Part shown: piece by piece, positions 1 to 11,340 of the stretch
How positions within the stretch are numbered: position 1 is the stretch's first letter
Layout: each line of letters begins with the position of its first letter
DNA from: Syngnathus acus
Lineage: Eukaryota > Chordata > Actinopteri > Syngnathiformes > Syngnathidae
Length of the DNA: 64,000 bases
Direction of reading: 5' to 3'
NCBI RefSeq assembly: GCF_901709675.1
Contig: NC_051091.1
Coordinates: 1,609,967-1,673,966, forward strand
Position numbers and translations under genes: made by a program
The notes under the pieces: generated by a model
The model's database searches: none
What the model was told of the DNA's origin: nothing
The model's input: the letters and a program-made list of their open reading frames with translations, nothing else

Positions 1-236
1 CCAAGGTTTTATTGTGTGTGTGTTTTTTTTTTTTTTTTGTACGTTATTTTGAGGTCACCAAATATCCACTGAAGGCTCAGGCTTGGACTTTTAGTAAATG
101 TAGTTAATCTATTTTTGAAAGTCACATGGGTATTTTTTAATGACGTCAATTAAGTCAAGTTTATTTACAATACAAAATAGGTAATTTATTTTTTAGCAAA
201 AAGGGAAGTCGAATAATAGCAAGCCAAAATGTTGCG

Positions 237-254
237 TTTATTTACTTTTTTATT
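237..254 (-). terminator. Two poly(A) signals, minus strand
   Basis: AATAAA reads on the minus strand at 254-249 and again at 242-237, downstream of the TAA stop at 312. This placement supports the terminal-exon reading of 312-434. Confidence 0.45.
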
Positions 255-311
255 AAACAAAGGATATGTAAAGACACTTGTCTGACATCTGCAGCATTTT
301 CTGCTGTCCTA

Positions 312-434
312 TTAAAAGGTCTTGTCATTTATGACGACCAAGGCGTTCACTTCTTCCTGGTTGATAAAAGTCACATAATCATATTCATATGAAACTGCCA
401 GGAAGTCCATCAGGCAGATGGCACCCTGACCGTG
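312..434 (-). CDS. Probable last coding exon of an unidentified gene
   Basis: On the minus strand an acceptor ending ATAG (436-435) is followed by an open frame of 40 codons. It begins HGQGAICLMDFLAV and ends NALVVINDKTF, then a TAA stop at 314-312. Two AATAAA poly(A) signals lie 58-75 bases downstream, as expected for a short 3' UTR. The peptide has a hydrophobic start and an acidic, aromatic middle (YEYDYVTF). I do not recognise the family. The frame is closed just upstream (TAG within the acceptor), so this acceptor is the only one that keeps it open. No confident upstream exon was found between here and ilrun, so the rest of the gene is missing or in exons too small to see. It could be a chance frame. 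Confidence 0.4.
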   Translation of the reverse strand, partial: HGQGAICLMDFLAVSYEYDYVTFINQEEVNALVVINDKTF

Positions 435-2274
435 CTATGAACTCCTAGAAATAAATGGAAACCCTTTGATTAATTTGACAGAATAAAAACAAACACTGAC
501 TCAAATGAAATCCAATACAAGAGCCTCATCACCAGATTTTTCATTTTTAGATTTGGCAACACTGTTGACAAGGCAGATAGCTTTACAGTATACGTGTGTG
601 TGAGATTAAAATCAGCAAATGGTGCACCCCAGCACCGACCCCCACCAGGAGAAACCCGTTCTTCGTGATACTATCATCACAACCCCCAATTGGATATGGA
701 TATTTTTTGGCTGTCATATTATTTTCTTTTGTGCTTTGTGGGGTCTGTTTGACTTGACAGCGACAAGCTTGTTGACAGAGCACCAATGAAAGGTGTGAAG
801 CAGATGTGATATCGCAGAATCATCTGGAGTGTAAAAAAAAAAAGAAAGACAAAGGAAGATGTCAATATTTGTACATGCACGTGCAGGCACACCTTTAAGG
901 TTAAACACCTTATGAATGGATGCTTTTCCACTTTTAAACACACAGTTGAATGACATTAAAGATGACATATCATGCAAAATTTACTTATTTTAGCTTATAT
1001 ATACTTTATATTTTATTTTATTGTGCAGGATTGTAGAAAGGTTTATTCTGGAAACGATGGACACAAAAGACCCCCAAGGAAAGAACAACAACAAAAAAAG
1101 ATTTGGGGAAAAATAAAGTCAGAAATTGTCACTCCCCGTGAAATGACTCAAAAGCTAATCATAGAAATATTTTATAATATAAAGTTAAAGTAATTAAGTC
1201 ATGAGGGGGACTCGACAAACATTCTGACTACAGCGTGACAATTTTTCCCATTTTATTCTCCATTCAAAAATACACTTTCAAAGCCTCTGCCTGACAGAAT
1301 AATGATAAAAATCACTTTCTTGAGGATCATTTGGTGCATGTTTAAACTCTTTAAAGCATGAAGAAAACAAACCTTTTGGAGGAGCTGGGTAGGAAGGGGG
1401 GGACGACAAAAGATGGTGACGATGCGTCCAAAAGCCACGAAATAATAACAATTGAAAAAAATCATCATTAGCCGTTGGAAATAATGTTTGTGCAAACAGC
1501 AGTAACATATCATCAGTGCTGAATTTCACTCAAAGCGGAATCAGCGTCACCTTCTCCTTGAATTCATTGGAACACGCACAGGCACGCACACACACTTGAG
1601 ATTTGATTTTTAGCACCACCTGCTGACCAAGAGTACAAATAAATAACATGGATAATTCATGAGCAGGTTTGGAGCATTCTTCAAATGTTACACAAGTTCA
1701 CTTGAACGCAACACACACACATGCACGCACACAATGAGCAAAAACACACAAACGTGGAAAAGTACAGCCAGGCAAAATAGACTTTTTGCCACCCATGGCT
1801 TTTTCAAACCCTTTCTCAAGACTTTTGCACGCTTTCAAAAGCCCACCCTAAAAACAAACACACACATTGTCCCACGATGTCACAGCGTGCCCCCCCCCCC
1901 TCCCCGTGTGGCCAGATGCACTTTTGTCTTTGGGAGAGTTGGTCTTCACAGGGAATTAAGATGCAATTGACGCCCGGAAAGTAAGGTAAGCCTTGAAGTA
2001 ATCAGATGCGTGAGCATGAGGTCAATCCAGGTGAACGTGCGGACTTTTTAAGGCCGACATCTTGTCGAGACGTCCCAGCGATGGTCAGAGTGTGCGGTGA
2101 GCAGATGCTTGAGGAAGAAAAAAGAATTCAATCTGAAAGAAGCGCTGACGGGTGCGGGCGGGACATTCGGCCACCGCCGCCGTCTGCGTGCGAAGAGAGC
2201 TTTTGTGGAGAGTCGTTAGAAAACAACAGTTCCTCCGCGCTCCCCTTTGAGGACTTCCAGCGGTGAGGGACACT
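435..2274. other. Spacer and presumed ilrun 3' UTR
   Basis: This is mostly AT-rich and non-coding. The 3' UTR of ilrun must begin at 2274 and run toward lower coordinates, but I could not fix its end. Short open stretches on the minus strand near 583-680 and 714-835 have no convincing splice context. A C-rich run lies at about 1893-1903. Confidence 0.4.
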
Positions 2275-4291
2275 CTAGCTCTGTCCGAACGGATATGGTC
2301 CATGAACACCCTGGGAAAAAAAACAAAAACAATAGATACACATGAATAAGACGTTCATTTTTGTACATTTTAATACTATCACAGGTGCAATACAAACATG
2401 ACCATTTGAAATCCTAAAATACGTGCCATTAATAGCTGCACAATGAATTGGCAATAATTTGTAGAACAAACATTTGAAAGCGTACCTGTCCGCGTGTGAG
2501 CGGCGTCAGATTGGCCTGCAGGCCATTGGACGTCCTGTTGGCCGCATTATGAGCTGCCGTGTTCTCGCCCCCGGGGCATTCGCTGCCGTCGCTGTCTCGC
2601 TTGTTCTTCTGCGGCGAGGCAAAGGGATTGAAGTCGTCTTGTACGTCGCGCTGAGGCTGCGTGTTAAATTCGGTCTCGAAGGACGACAGCTGCTGCGTGA
2701 CGCCCAGGAGACCGCCAACTTCCACGCTCAGGATCACCCAGATCACGTCTGAAGACAAACGAATTGCAGATGTGCTTCACTTGACATGACACGCATCAAT
2801 GTCATCGGTGTGACCGCTACTAATGATGGTAGTAACGTGAAACCCAAACTCTGGATTGAGTCCCTAATTTGAAACTGTAAGCCATTGCTTTAACTCGCAC
2901 GATAAAACTCCAATCCTGGCTCGAAAGCCAAATCCGTAATAGTTGGGACAGTGTGCCGTACCGCCGTAGAACAAGCCGGTGGCGGTGCACATCCTCCACT
3001 GGCCCTGATACATGCCAGGCGACACGGGACTCCTCATCTGTACGCTGACGTCGGCCACTTCCCGAGGCTCCAGAGACTTCACCATTACCGTGTTGACGTG
3101 ACCGAACTGGTCACCACCGATGTACTTGAGGCAAACGCCCGGCGGCCATGACTCAGCGCCTACAGAAGTGAGTAGACACGTTTCCATCATGTTTGCAAAC
3201 ATTAGTTGACGGGTTACTTCACAATTGAGAGACTGCCGCTTACTTAATTGGAGACCATGACAAAAACAAAATTGCTGTTGTGCTGCAAATACACGTCAAC
3301 GACCTCGTACCTGAGTTCTGTATCCTCCAGGTTTTTGTGAAGGGCGTGTCAGGCGGGACCGATTCGCCTTCTCCGATAGTCACGTCTTCCACAAACGACA
3401 TGGACGGCGTGTTGATGCTGGGACTCTCAAAGTCATAATAAGCGCCGATGGCAGCCTGGAGGTTCCTGGTGGAAGATGAGATCAAAGATGACCATGATGC
3501 AAATGCCAGCAGAGTTGTGAGGCTTCACGGTCACATTTAGAAGGTAGGAGTAGAACATCTTTGGAACCCTAATTTCAAACTGACTCGAAAAAGTACTTCG
3601 AAACGCTAACCCAAGTTTGAAATTGTAATTTGAAACGCTTGTTGGAAATGAAATCACGTTTTTGTAATAGTCTTTCCTATAATCACACTTTTCTTTTTCA
3701 ACATGCAGCAATTTTAAAATTGTACGTCAGACGACTAAGCACAAACTGGTTTATTTTATTTTTTCGAAAGCGACTTTTTGGTTTCCGCCAACGCATCACG
3801 ACCGATGACGTCACCACACGTATTGCGTGGCTGACGTAACGTAGCCTGAGCGCGGGCTAGCTCAAGCGAGCGGACGGCTCACGGGGCTTTAATTAACCCC
3901 CTCGGCGGGAAACTTGTGTTTACCTTTCGTTTAACGTGCTGAATGAGCCTTGTTAACGGCGCGCACCAGTCGTCAAATAAACCCAAACTAACTTAGTGCT
4001 GTGTGTCTCGCCTCCATTTTATTAGCATAATAACGTGAGCTAACCAGCTAATTTACGGGGCTAATTCGCCGTTGCGTGACACAAGTCAAACACTCAGCGG
4101 GGCCGTCCTCCTTCACTTCATCCCCGCACTCACCAGTTAGTCATGTCCAGGAAGAAGGCGCAGCCGGCGGGGTTGAGCTGGAAGCCCAGGAGTCTCTGGA
4201 ACTCCGTGATGAGGACGTCCTTGTCCGTGGTGCCCATGCAGCTGAACTTCTGCATGAGCTCCGCGTCCACATCCATGTCCGTGCCCTCCAT
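2275..4291 (-). CDS. ilrun: ILRUN (C6orf106) homologue, UBA-like and NBR1-like domain protein
   Basis: ILRUN lowers antiviral and inflammatory cytokine transcription (EP300/IRF3 axis) and affects lipid metabolism. Coding exons on the minus strand are 4291-4134, 3465-3311, 3159-2962, 2748-2486 and 2310-2275. All borders are GT-AG and the joined frame is 269 aa, against 298 in human. Residues 1 to about 70 form the UBA-like helical part (ELMQKFSCMGTTDKDVL, then FFLDMTNW across the first junction). Residues about 75-190 form the NBR1-like beta-sandwich, with KTWRIQNSG, SWPPGVCLKYIGGDQFGH and GMYQGQWRMCTATG. The tail (190-269) is polar and ends GPYPFGQS as in vertebrate orthologues. The 29-residue shortfall is in this disordered tail. 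The start is the Met of MEGTDMDVD; an earlier in-frame Met at 4405 is not conserved. The gene shares a promoter with snrpc. Confidence 0.93.
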
Positions 4292-4977
4292 GGGGGTGGT
4301 GGGAGAGGAGGGAGGGCGGGGTAAGGGGTGGGTAGGGGCTTCTCTCTCAGTCGGGTCCGAGGCCTCGTCTAGCCATAACAAGCGGTTCCACCGCCACAAC
4401 AACAAGCGTCAATGCGCATGGCACGACAGGGGGACGAAGTTTGACGTTGCAACAACCCAGCGCGTCACCCGCGCCAATCACGTTGTGGGTGATTACGTCA
4501 TCTGTTGCTATTTGGAGCTCTCCTCCGATTGGCTCATCACCTCCGATTGGCTCATCACGTGAGTTCACAAATTGCTCTTGCCGCGGAAAACGGATACGCG
4601 GAAACAAATACATGCGGTCTATGTCAATATTGGAGCATTACAACTATGTTTAATCCCCATATGTCTTATTTAGTGTGTGTGTCTTTCTCCAGCAACCACG
4701 CCTAATTTCCATAATTTTGGATCTTGGTACAGCGCTAACTGCCTTGGGAATACCTACAAAATGCCGCCTATTTGCCCAAATAAGGCACTATCATGTCTGT
4801 ATGTAAATAAAATAAAATGTACTATTTTTCGCAGGTGTTTGGAACCTTTGGGTTACATCTACGTATTGCATACCAACGCTTTCTTGCCGGAACAGATTGT
4901 GGATAGAACGCATTTCTGGTCGGAACCTTAATCGAGAACACCACAGTGGCTGATTCGGATGCTGTCTCTATTCAAAC
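4292..4977. promoter_or_regulatory. Bidirectional ilrun/snrpc promoter
   Basis: The start codons of ilrun (minus, 4291) and snrpc (plus, 4978) are 686 bases apart, head to head. Between them are a CCAAT at 4474-4478, a CRE-like TTACGTCA at 4493-4500, and two perfect tandem copies of an 18-bp module containing ATTGG (inverted CCAAT) at 4523-4540 and 4541-4558. The second copy runs into the palindrome TCACGTGA, an E-box of the USF/TFE type. No TATA box is evident. CCAAT pairs and CRE/E-box sites are typical of TATA-less divergent housekeeping promoters. Confidence 0.75.
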
Positions 4978-6235
4978 ATGCCGAAGTAAGTCGTTATATT
5001 CTTTGTGGCGCTTGAATAATCGCTCCCAAGCGTTCAAACAATGAAACAAACGTTAATATATGTTAGAATTGGAGGTAAATGTTCGAACACAACAGAATGA
5101 GTTGACCGTTTTTATACTGAAGCAGAGCGAGCTTTGTTCCGGCTCCGTCTATTTTCTGGAACGAAACTCGTTGCGAAGGGATTTTTAAGGACTATTTTGT
5201 TAATTATAGTTATCATTTAATCATTATTAATTTGCCCGTAATTGTTCGCATCATATTGTGAGCACGTTTTAAAGCTGATAGGGAGTAGTTGTAGTATCAT
5301 TAGCTCTATAGTTAGCCAGGACCGTACGCTGATCAATTGCTTTGCAAATATACACCCATTTTCTGGTGAATACAAATGCAATTTAATAAATTATTTGTCT
5401 TTGTAATCTCATCCACAGGTTTTACTGTGACTACTGCGACACCTACCTTACGCACGATTCGGTAAGCACAGCATCATGATTTCACGACTAAATGAAGACA
5501 TTTGCATTGGTTAAATTCATCTTCTCTGCTTTGGTTCTTCAGCCATCTGTAAGGAAGACACACTGCAGTGGGAGAAAACACAAAGAAAATGTGAAGGACT
5601 ACTACCAGAAATGGATGGAAGAGCAGGCCCAGAGCCTCATTGATAAAACCAGTAAGCAAACTGGCGTTCGTTTGTGGCAGAAGGTCATTTGTAACAAATA
5701 AATGCTAATCTCCTGGATATATATATTTTTTTTCCACCCACTTTTCAACAGCGGCTGCTTTTCAACAAGGAAAAATTCCCCCCACGCCATTTGCAGGTGC
5801 CCCCCCTCCTGGTAAGTCAGCAAGAAATGAACCATGTAACACTCGGATACTACAGTGTAGAATGTGAGGACAGTGACCCTGTCATGGACAAGACAAGATT
5901 CAAGTCTAATTAAAATATCTGGGTTTGACACAGGTGCTCCTCCACGTCCAGGCATGCTGCCCACGCCGCCCATGGCCGGTCCTCCCATGATGCCCATGAT
6001 GGGACCCCCGCCTCATGGAATGATGCCTGGCGGACCCGGTACGACATTTATACCTTTTGTTAAAGTTTGGAAAGATATTTGAACATACTCACACCTCCCG
6101 ACATGTTCACGAGCAGGAATGCGGCCACCGATGGGAGCGCCCATGCAGATGATGCCGGGACCACCTCACATGATGCGTCACCCTCGACCCATGATGATGC
6201 CTGTCAGGCCGGGCATGATGAGACCGGACAGATAA
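4978..6235 (+). CDS. snrpc: U1 small nuclear ribonucleoprotein C
   Basis: U1-C is the U1 snRNP subunit that stabilises pairing of U1 snRNA with the 5' splice site. Coding exons are 4978-4985, 5419-5461, 5543-5651, 5752-5811, 5934-6038 and 6117-6235. The first holds only eight coding bases (ATGCCGAA). The joined frame is 147 aa (human 159). It begins [17 protein letters not shown], and the matrin-type zinc finger uses C6, C9, H24 and H30. The helix [13 protein letters not shown] follows. After about residue 62 the chain is Pro/Met/Gly-rich ([13 protein letters not shown]) and ends RPDR. All introns are GT-AG and short (57-433 bases). Confidence 0.96.
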
Positions 6236-6509
6236 GACTAGTGTCATTGATGTTTGCAGCTATTGTGAAGCTATCGTTGGCGCCACAAGGAGGCACTGGA
6301 GATCGATGACATTTTCATTCAGTTTCAACCATATGTTGTCTGTCTTGTATTTATTCCTACCTAATACCAGACACTCAACTTCAATAGAAGAGATCTTTGT
6401 TGTACTTGTGTTCTCTTCATTCTACAGACACACCCATTTGAATCTTGAGTTTGACTTGGGACATTTTTAGATTTGGTTTTTTTCTTTTTTACATTTCTCT
6501 GCTTTGTGA

Positions 6510-6515
6510 ATTAAA
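6510..6515 (+). terminator. snrpc poly(A) signal (ATTAAA)
   Basis: ATTAAA lies 275 bases after the snrpc stop and is followed by a T-rich stretch from about 6535. It is the best poly(A) signal candidate in this 3' flank. Confidence 0.55.
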
Positions 6516-9500
6516 GCAAGCATTTAAAACCCATGTCTTGCCCTTTTCATCTTCTCTGACCTGACGTATTGCAACTTCTACATTTTGATACCAATGCCAA
6601 CCAAAACGAGACCTATCCTAAAATAAATATGCAGATGAACAACTGCTTTTACACAAATAATGCGTAATTGTTATAATTTGTTGTAGTTTGCAGCGGTGTA
6701 CAGTACCAAGATAGAGCATTTACAGCTGTGTCAAACTCACCTCTTGAAAGCATATTGTTGGATTGCCCCATATCTCACACACACCAAATTGATGGCTAAC
6801 TTTTTTTTTTTTTTCCGAATAAACTGAATTGGGAAAATGACAATCAGTTTTGGTACAGATTTGTTAAAGGAACAAAGACACATCATTACCTTTACCTGCT
6901 GAATGATGTGTCTGGCTGCTTTTGGCTGCACGTCTTGACACTTCTGGAATATAAGAGAGCTCTCATCGTTATGCATCCTGTAAAATAAAATAAACACAGT
7001 TAAATACACACCCTTCTGTCTCAATCACAACTGAGCACTATTAGCACTGTAAAGGCATCATTTATGACACATGCACACAGAATATAATCCTATTCTTAAT
7101 CCTACCAAGTGCATTCTGGGAAAATATTCAACCCACCCTGCCTATGAGAAGAATGCAAACACTTGTCACGTGTATAAATTCTTGTGAAAGCACTATACAA
7201 ATAAAAATGATTTGAGCCAGTCCTTCTGTACCGTGTAATAATATATATCGACAGGGGGAGCCAGAGAATCATAATGGCCTGACTCACTTGCAGGTGATTA
7301 ATTACCTAAACGCAATGGTAAAGTCATCAATACAATAAAGAATTGTATGCAAACTACTTTGAGGCCATAAACATAAAACAATTTGATGAAAAAGCAAGCG
7401 TACAGTGATAATTGAGAGTGGCCTTATGTAGGGAGGGGTCGAGTACTCCCTGCACGACATCTGTCATTTTGAAGCGCAAGGACTTTGTCACGTGACGGTC
7501 ACTAAGCACCACCCACACGTTCTCACACATTCATGCACATTTTATGCAGCGTCTGTCACGAGACGTAAGGAAAAAAAACTCTTTATGAATATTCAATGTG
7601 GCGCTTTTCTTCCAATGAAAGGGTGACAGACTGCAGAAGGGAGAAGTGTGCTGATAACCCTAGAATCCAGAAATCTAGAAAATCACAAAAGGGCCTGACT
7701 TTGATGGGGTTTTTTTTTAATGAGATTGCGGGTGAACTGATGATAAATACTGTACATTACGAGAAAGCTTCTTCTCTAAAACCACAACACGTTGTGTATA
7801 TTTTAAACTATCATCATTTTTGGCTGGTCCTTGTGACTTTAGGAAAAGTCTGCAGTCTGCGTTTGGTTGCAGATGCTGGCAAATGAATATTTAACACGTG
7901 AGGAAGGAGACTCACAGCCGGTGTCCACACAGTGTCCCGTGCTGGTGGGTGGCCCACCAGGGGGCCACAAGAGTGCTTTGCGGTTGGTAGGACGCACACT
8001 GCACTTAGTGAGGCAGAAGATGGAGGAACTAGAGCTCACAGTCACATTTGGGTCTTTGTGTAAGATGCCAAATTTACAATTAACACTTTTTCACTTCTGA
8101 CCTATGAGATGAAAAATTGTCATTTTTCAAGAAATTGTTTGCAGTTTTGCAAGAATAATGTTGTGATACTACAAAAATTCATTTGTCTCTCCTTTAGAAA
8201 AAAAAAAGCAAATTTTACAAGAAATTAGTTGTGGCATCCCTCAAGGTTGACTTTAAAGTCCCTTGATTTTTATTCAAGACTGAAAATTAGAACACTTTAC
8301 AAGACTGATGTCGCAATCCTACATAATTATTATTATGTTTTTAGAAGTGAAATGCACTTTCAAATAATGGCACAAGTGGTGTAATGCAATTTTGCTGTAT
8401 TTGATTAACGTATAGGCAGACAAATTCCGTGTGGTGGATGTCACTGTATTTCATTCATAAGTATGACATTGTTGAAAGCACGCCCTTTTTTGGGGGTATT
8501 TTTATTTTTGGACGAGGAGTTAAAAAAGTGGAAAAAGCTTCTCTATTTTTCATGTGGCCTCACCTCTGATGAAAGCACTTGCATGTTTTATCATCACATC
8601 GGACATATGCTGCATCTGTTCCCGAGTGCCAAGGAAAAGCACTTGCCAATTTGTGTCACTACTTATGGAGAGTGTTCCTGCTCCCAAAGGCCGCATGTTC
8701 ACACTATACAGTATATACTGTATAAAAATATCATCACAAAAAAAAAAAGACAATGTGGGGAATGTTTTTGCACATTGCTTTTGTAGAAAAAAAAAAATCA
8801 GCTTTAGGTTGAAGGATCTGAAAAATCTCATATTTCACGTGAAGGAATTTTGACATCTATAAATTTCTGTGTATTCTTGGAAGATTAATGTTCTTTTATC
8901 CTTGAAAAAAGTAAGACCTTTTTCTCATTGCATTCTTCCTGAGGAAATAAATGAAATACAAGATAAACCAAGGTGCACCACGAGCAGTTTAAGTGATGAT
9001 TGCGGCAAAAAGAAGCCAAAGTAAGAAATATGTTTTTTCTCTCGACCTTAGAAGCCTCAATTATTGTTCACGTTTGAGCTTATCTCCTGTGCAGACGTTT
9101 TCTTTTCTTCCCTCCTGTCAGTCAACAAGTGAAAAATTCATTTAGCAATTAATGGAAGCGCACCGGTCGTTATCGTGCCGTGCGCCAATCTGCTTAGCGC
9201 TGCTGTCTTTTCTTCAAAGTCAGCACTCTTTCTTTGTCCTACGACTTGAGCGTGTGTTTTATTTGATTCCCGTTCATGTGGAAGAGCATTTAGCAAAAAG
9301 CCACAACGCGCCACCAACAATGGCAACATGACAGCTGTGTTTTCTTTTGGTGTGTGTTTTTTTTTCTCCCAAGATTGTAATTTCAAGAGAGTTGTCACAA
9401 TTTTACAGGAATACAACGACAAAAGTTTTAATTTCTTTTTTTGTTTTCAGAAAAAGACCCAAGTTGGTTTTTGCTCAAGTCAAAGCTAAATTAAAAGAGT

Positions 9501-10081
9501 AATTTTAAAAAGCTATCATTTACTGAGGGAAACTTGCAAACTTACACACTCTTACTTTTGGGGTGGGTGATGAAAAATAAGTGATCATTTTTCAATGAAA
9601 AAGTTGTAACATAAATGTAACGTGTCACTTTGCACACATAAAAAAGTCACAAGCTATTTAAAAAGAAAAGACAAGAGACTTTACGGAGGCCATGAAAGAG
9701 GGTTCTCCAGCCTTGTGGCAGGGGGCGCTAGTGATCCCGGGATGCTTCATGCGAACCTGTAGAATAAGAGATCTCCAGTTCAAATTTACGGTGAGGAACT
9801 GAGGAGCAGTCGTCCATTTTTTACATTCGGGTTCCCCCCCAAACGATTTTCAACTATGGATTTTCGGTCGAAGCAGGAGGTCTTGAGTAAAGGAAGAGCA
9901 ACTCCGTAGTTAAAAGGTTTGATTCGGACAGCGGGACTTCGGAACGGAGTGGGACGCACGATCGAAAACAAGTTTTGGATTCCATGTGTTTAATTGAGTG
10001 TTTTTATGTGTGAAGACTACCGATATGAGATTTTAATTAAAATAGTTCAAATTAAATAATGAATAAGCCACACTAGAGCAG
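6516..10081. other. AT-rich spacer downstream of snrpc
   Basis: No complete gene is visible on either strand apart from the exon-like blocks at 6741-6977. A CTCF-like word sits at 7954-7968 inside a GC-richer patch (about 7880-8040) that is open on both strands. A perfect 20-bp palindrome lies at 8705-8724. Confidence 0.4.
6896..6977 (-). CDS. Exon-like open frame, unidentified gene
   Basis: On the minus strand a strong acceptor (pyrimidine-rich, ending TTTTACAG at 6978) precedes an 82-base open block. It encodes MHNDESSLIFQKCQDVQPK then AARHIIQQ and closes with a good donor, CAG|GTAAAG at 6896. A possible 33-base follow-on block at 6773-6741 ends in a consensus GTGAGT donor and keeps the frame. 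I recognise no family. Downstream on this strand lies the 3' side of snrpc, which leaves little room for further exons. It may belong to an antisense transcript, a decayed gene, or be chance. Confidence 0.25.
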
Positions 10082-11009
10082 CGTTCCCCAACATGTTTGT
10101 GACACGGTTAGTTGCCGGAAAAATTTACCCGGGGGGGTTGACTCCCCAGTCATGAACCTCACCGCACGTCACTTGTATTCTTATATTGTGAATGTGCAAT
10201 TATTACAATAATATTCTAAATAAGGGATGACCGATTTGAATTTAATTTTGGTTAACCCTAATCCTATTTTTTTATTTTTTTAAAAAAGAAGCAGAATTTA
10301 AAAAAAAAAAACTACCTAAAAAAATCTAAACACTACCAACCTAAATTCAATCAGACGCAATGCTAGGGATAGCCACCAGGGGGTGACCGGACGGCGTGGC
10401 GGCCATTTTGGAAAAATGGTACCGTGAGTGTAAGGGACACCCAAAATAAGGACCTTCAGGTAAGAGCGGATACCAATAACAGATGCTGTGGAGATTGCAG
10501 TGATCCTAAGAGATCACAGCCAATGGGATCACCTGCTACTGCGATCCCCATGTCAAATGTCAAAACTAACTTCCAATAATAAAATGTGATAGTTAGATGT
10601 TTGAATTAAAATAGAAATACGATACCAATAAACAGTAATTGACAAAATAAAATTGACAGCTGAACATACAAATCAATGAGATCAGAAGTGTAGGGGATAA
10701 AAAGTAAAATAGTAAGATAGTGAATGGTATGAAATGGTTAAGCAACTTTTGTACTCAGCAGGGACAAAGGATGCAGCCATATTTGAAGACACATGACTCA
10801 GGGTTGAGAATATTAAAATAGGTTTTGACTAATAATCTGAAATCCAATAAAGCCACGCTCATGGCCGCTCGAAAGTATATCCAAATTACCTGCAGTAACT
10901 GCCGGAGAATGAGAGGTAGTACACAAGAGATCCACAAGAGAGAGCCACCAGGAACCTGAATGAATGGGAACCGTGAGTGTAGGAACTATCTGAAATAGTG
11001 ACCCTCTGG
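10082..11009. repeat. Interspersed-repeat remnant left of the tandem array
   Basis: Starts with GCGTTCCCCAAC-type sequence, a motif common at the edge of fish interspersed repeats. It holds at 10142-10173 a 32-bp segment that recurs exactly at 15628-15659, to the right of the array. The word ACCGTGAGTGTA occurs at about 10422 and again at about 10970, so the block is itself partly repetitive. No coding frame is credible. Confidence 0.4.
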
Positions 11010-11340
11010 CAACAACAACAACAACAGGTTGGCCTTCCCTGGGGCCTTGCGGTGTATGAAGCACAGGGAAGTGGAAGGAATTAAATCCAGCATCTCCTTA
11101 GGTCGTGCGTTGTAATGGGACGAAGGAGATTGCTTAAGAAGATAGGAGCATGCTTTTGTAGGATGGTTCTCACTCTGATCAGGGTGGTTGATCCTGAGCT
11201 CTTCTGCCTTGAGTGGCTTGACCTGGATACCTAGCGGTGTTAACGAAGGGTCAAGCTGACACAGGGTGTAAGTGCTCAGGGGCTCCAGTGCTCTTGGACC
11301 CCGATCGGAGGAGAAAGGCAGCGGTTCACCGCTGCTGGTT
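11010..11340. repeat. Diverged left-hand copy of the 670-bp repeat unit
   Basis: Segments of this stretch align by eye with the unit repeated from 11341 on: the parts reading GCATCTCCTTAGGTCGTGCG, GTGGCTTGACCTGGATACC and AGAAAGGCAGCGGTTCACCG. They carry many substitutions, and the block near TCTCACTCTGAT occurs again at short distance. It looks like an older or rearranged copy. Confidence 0.6.
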
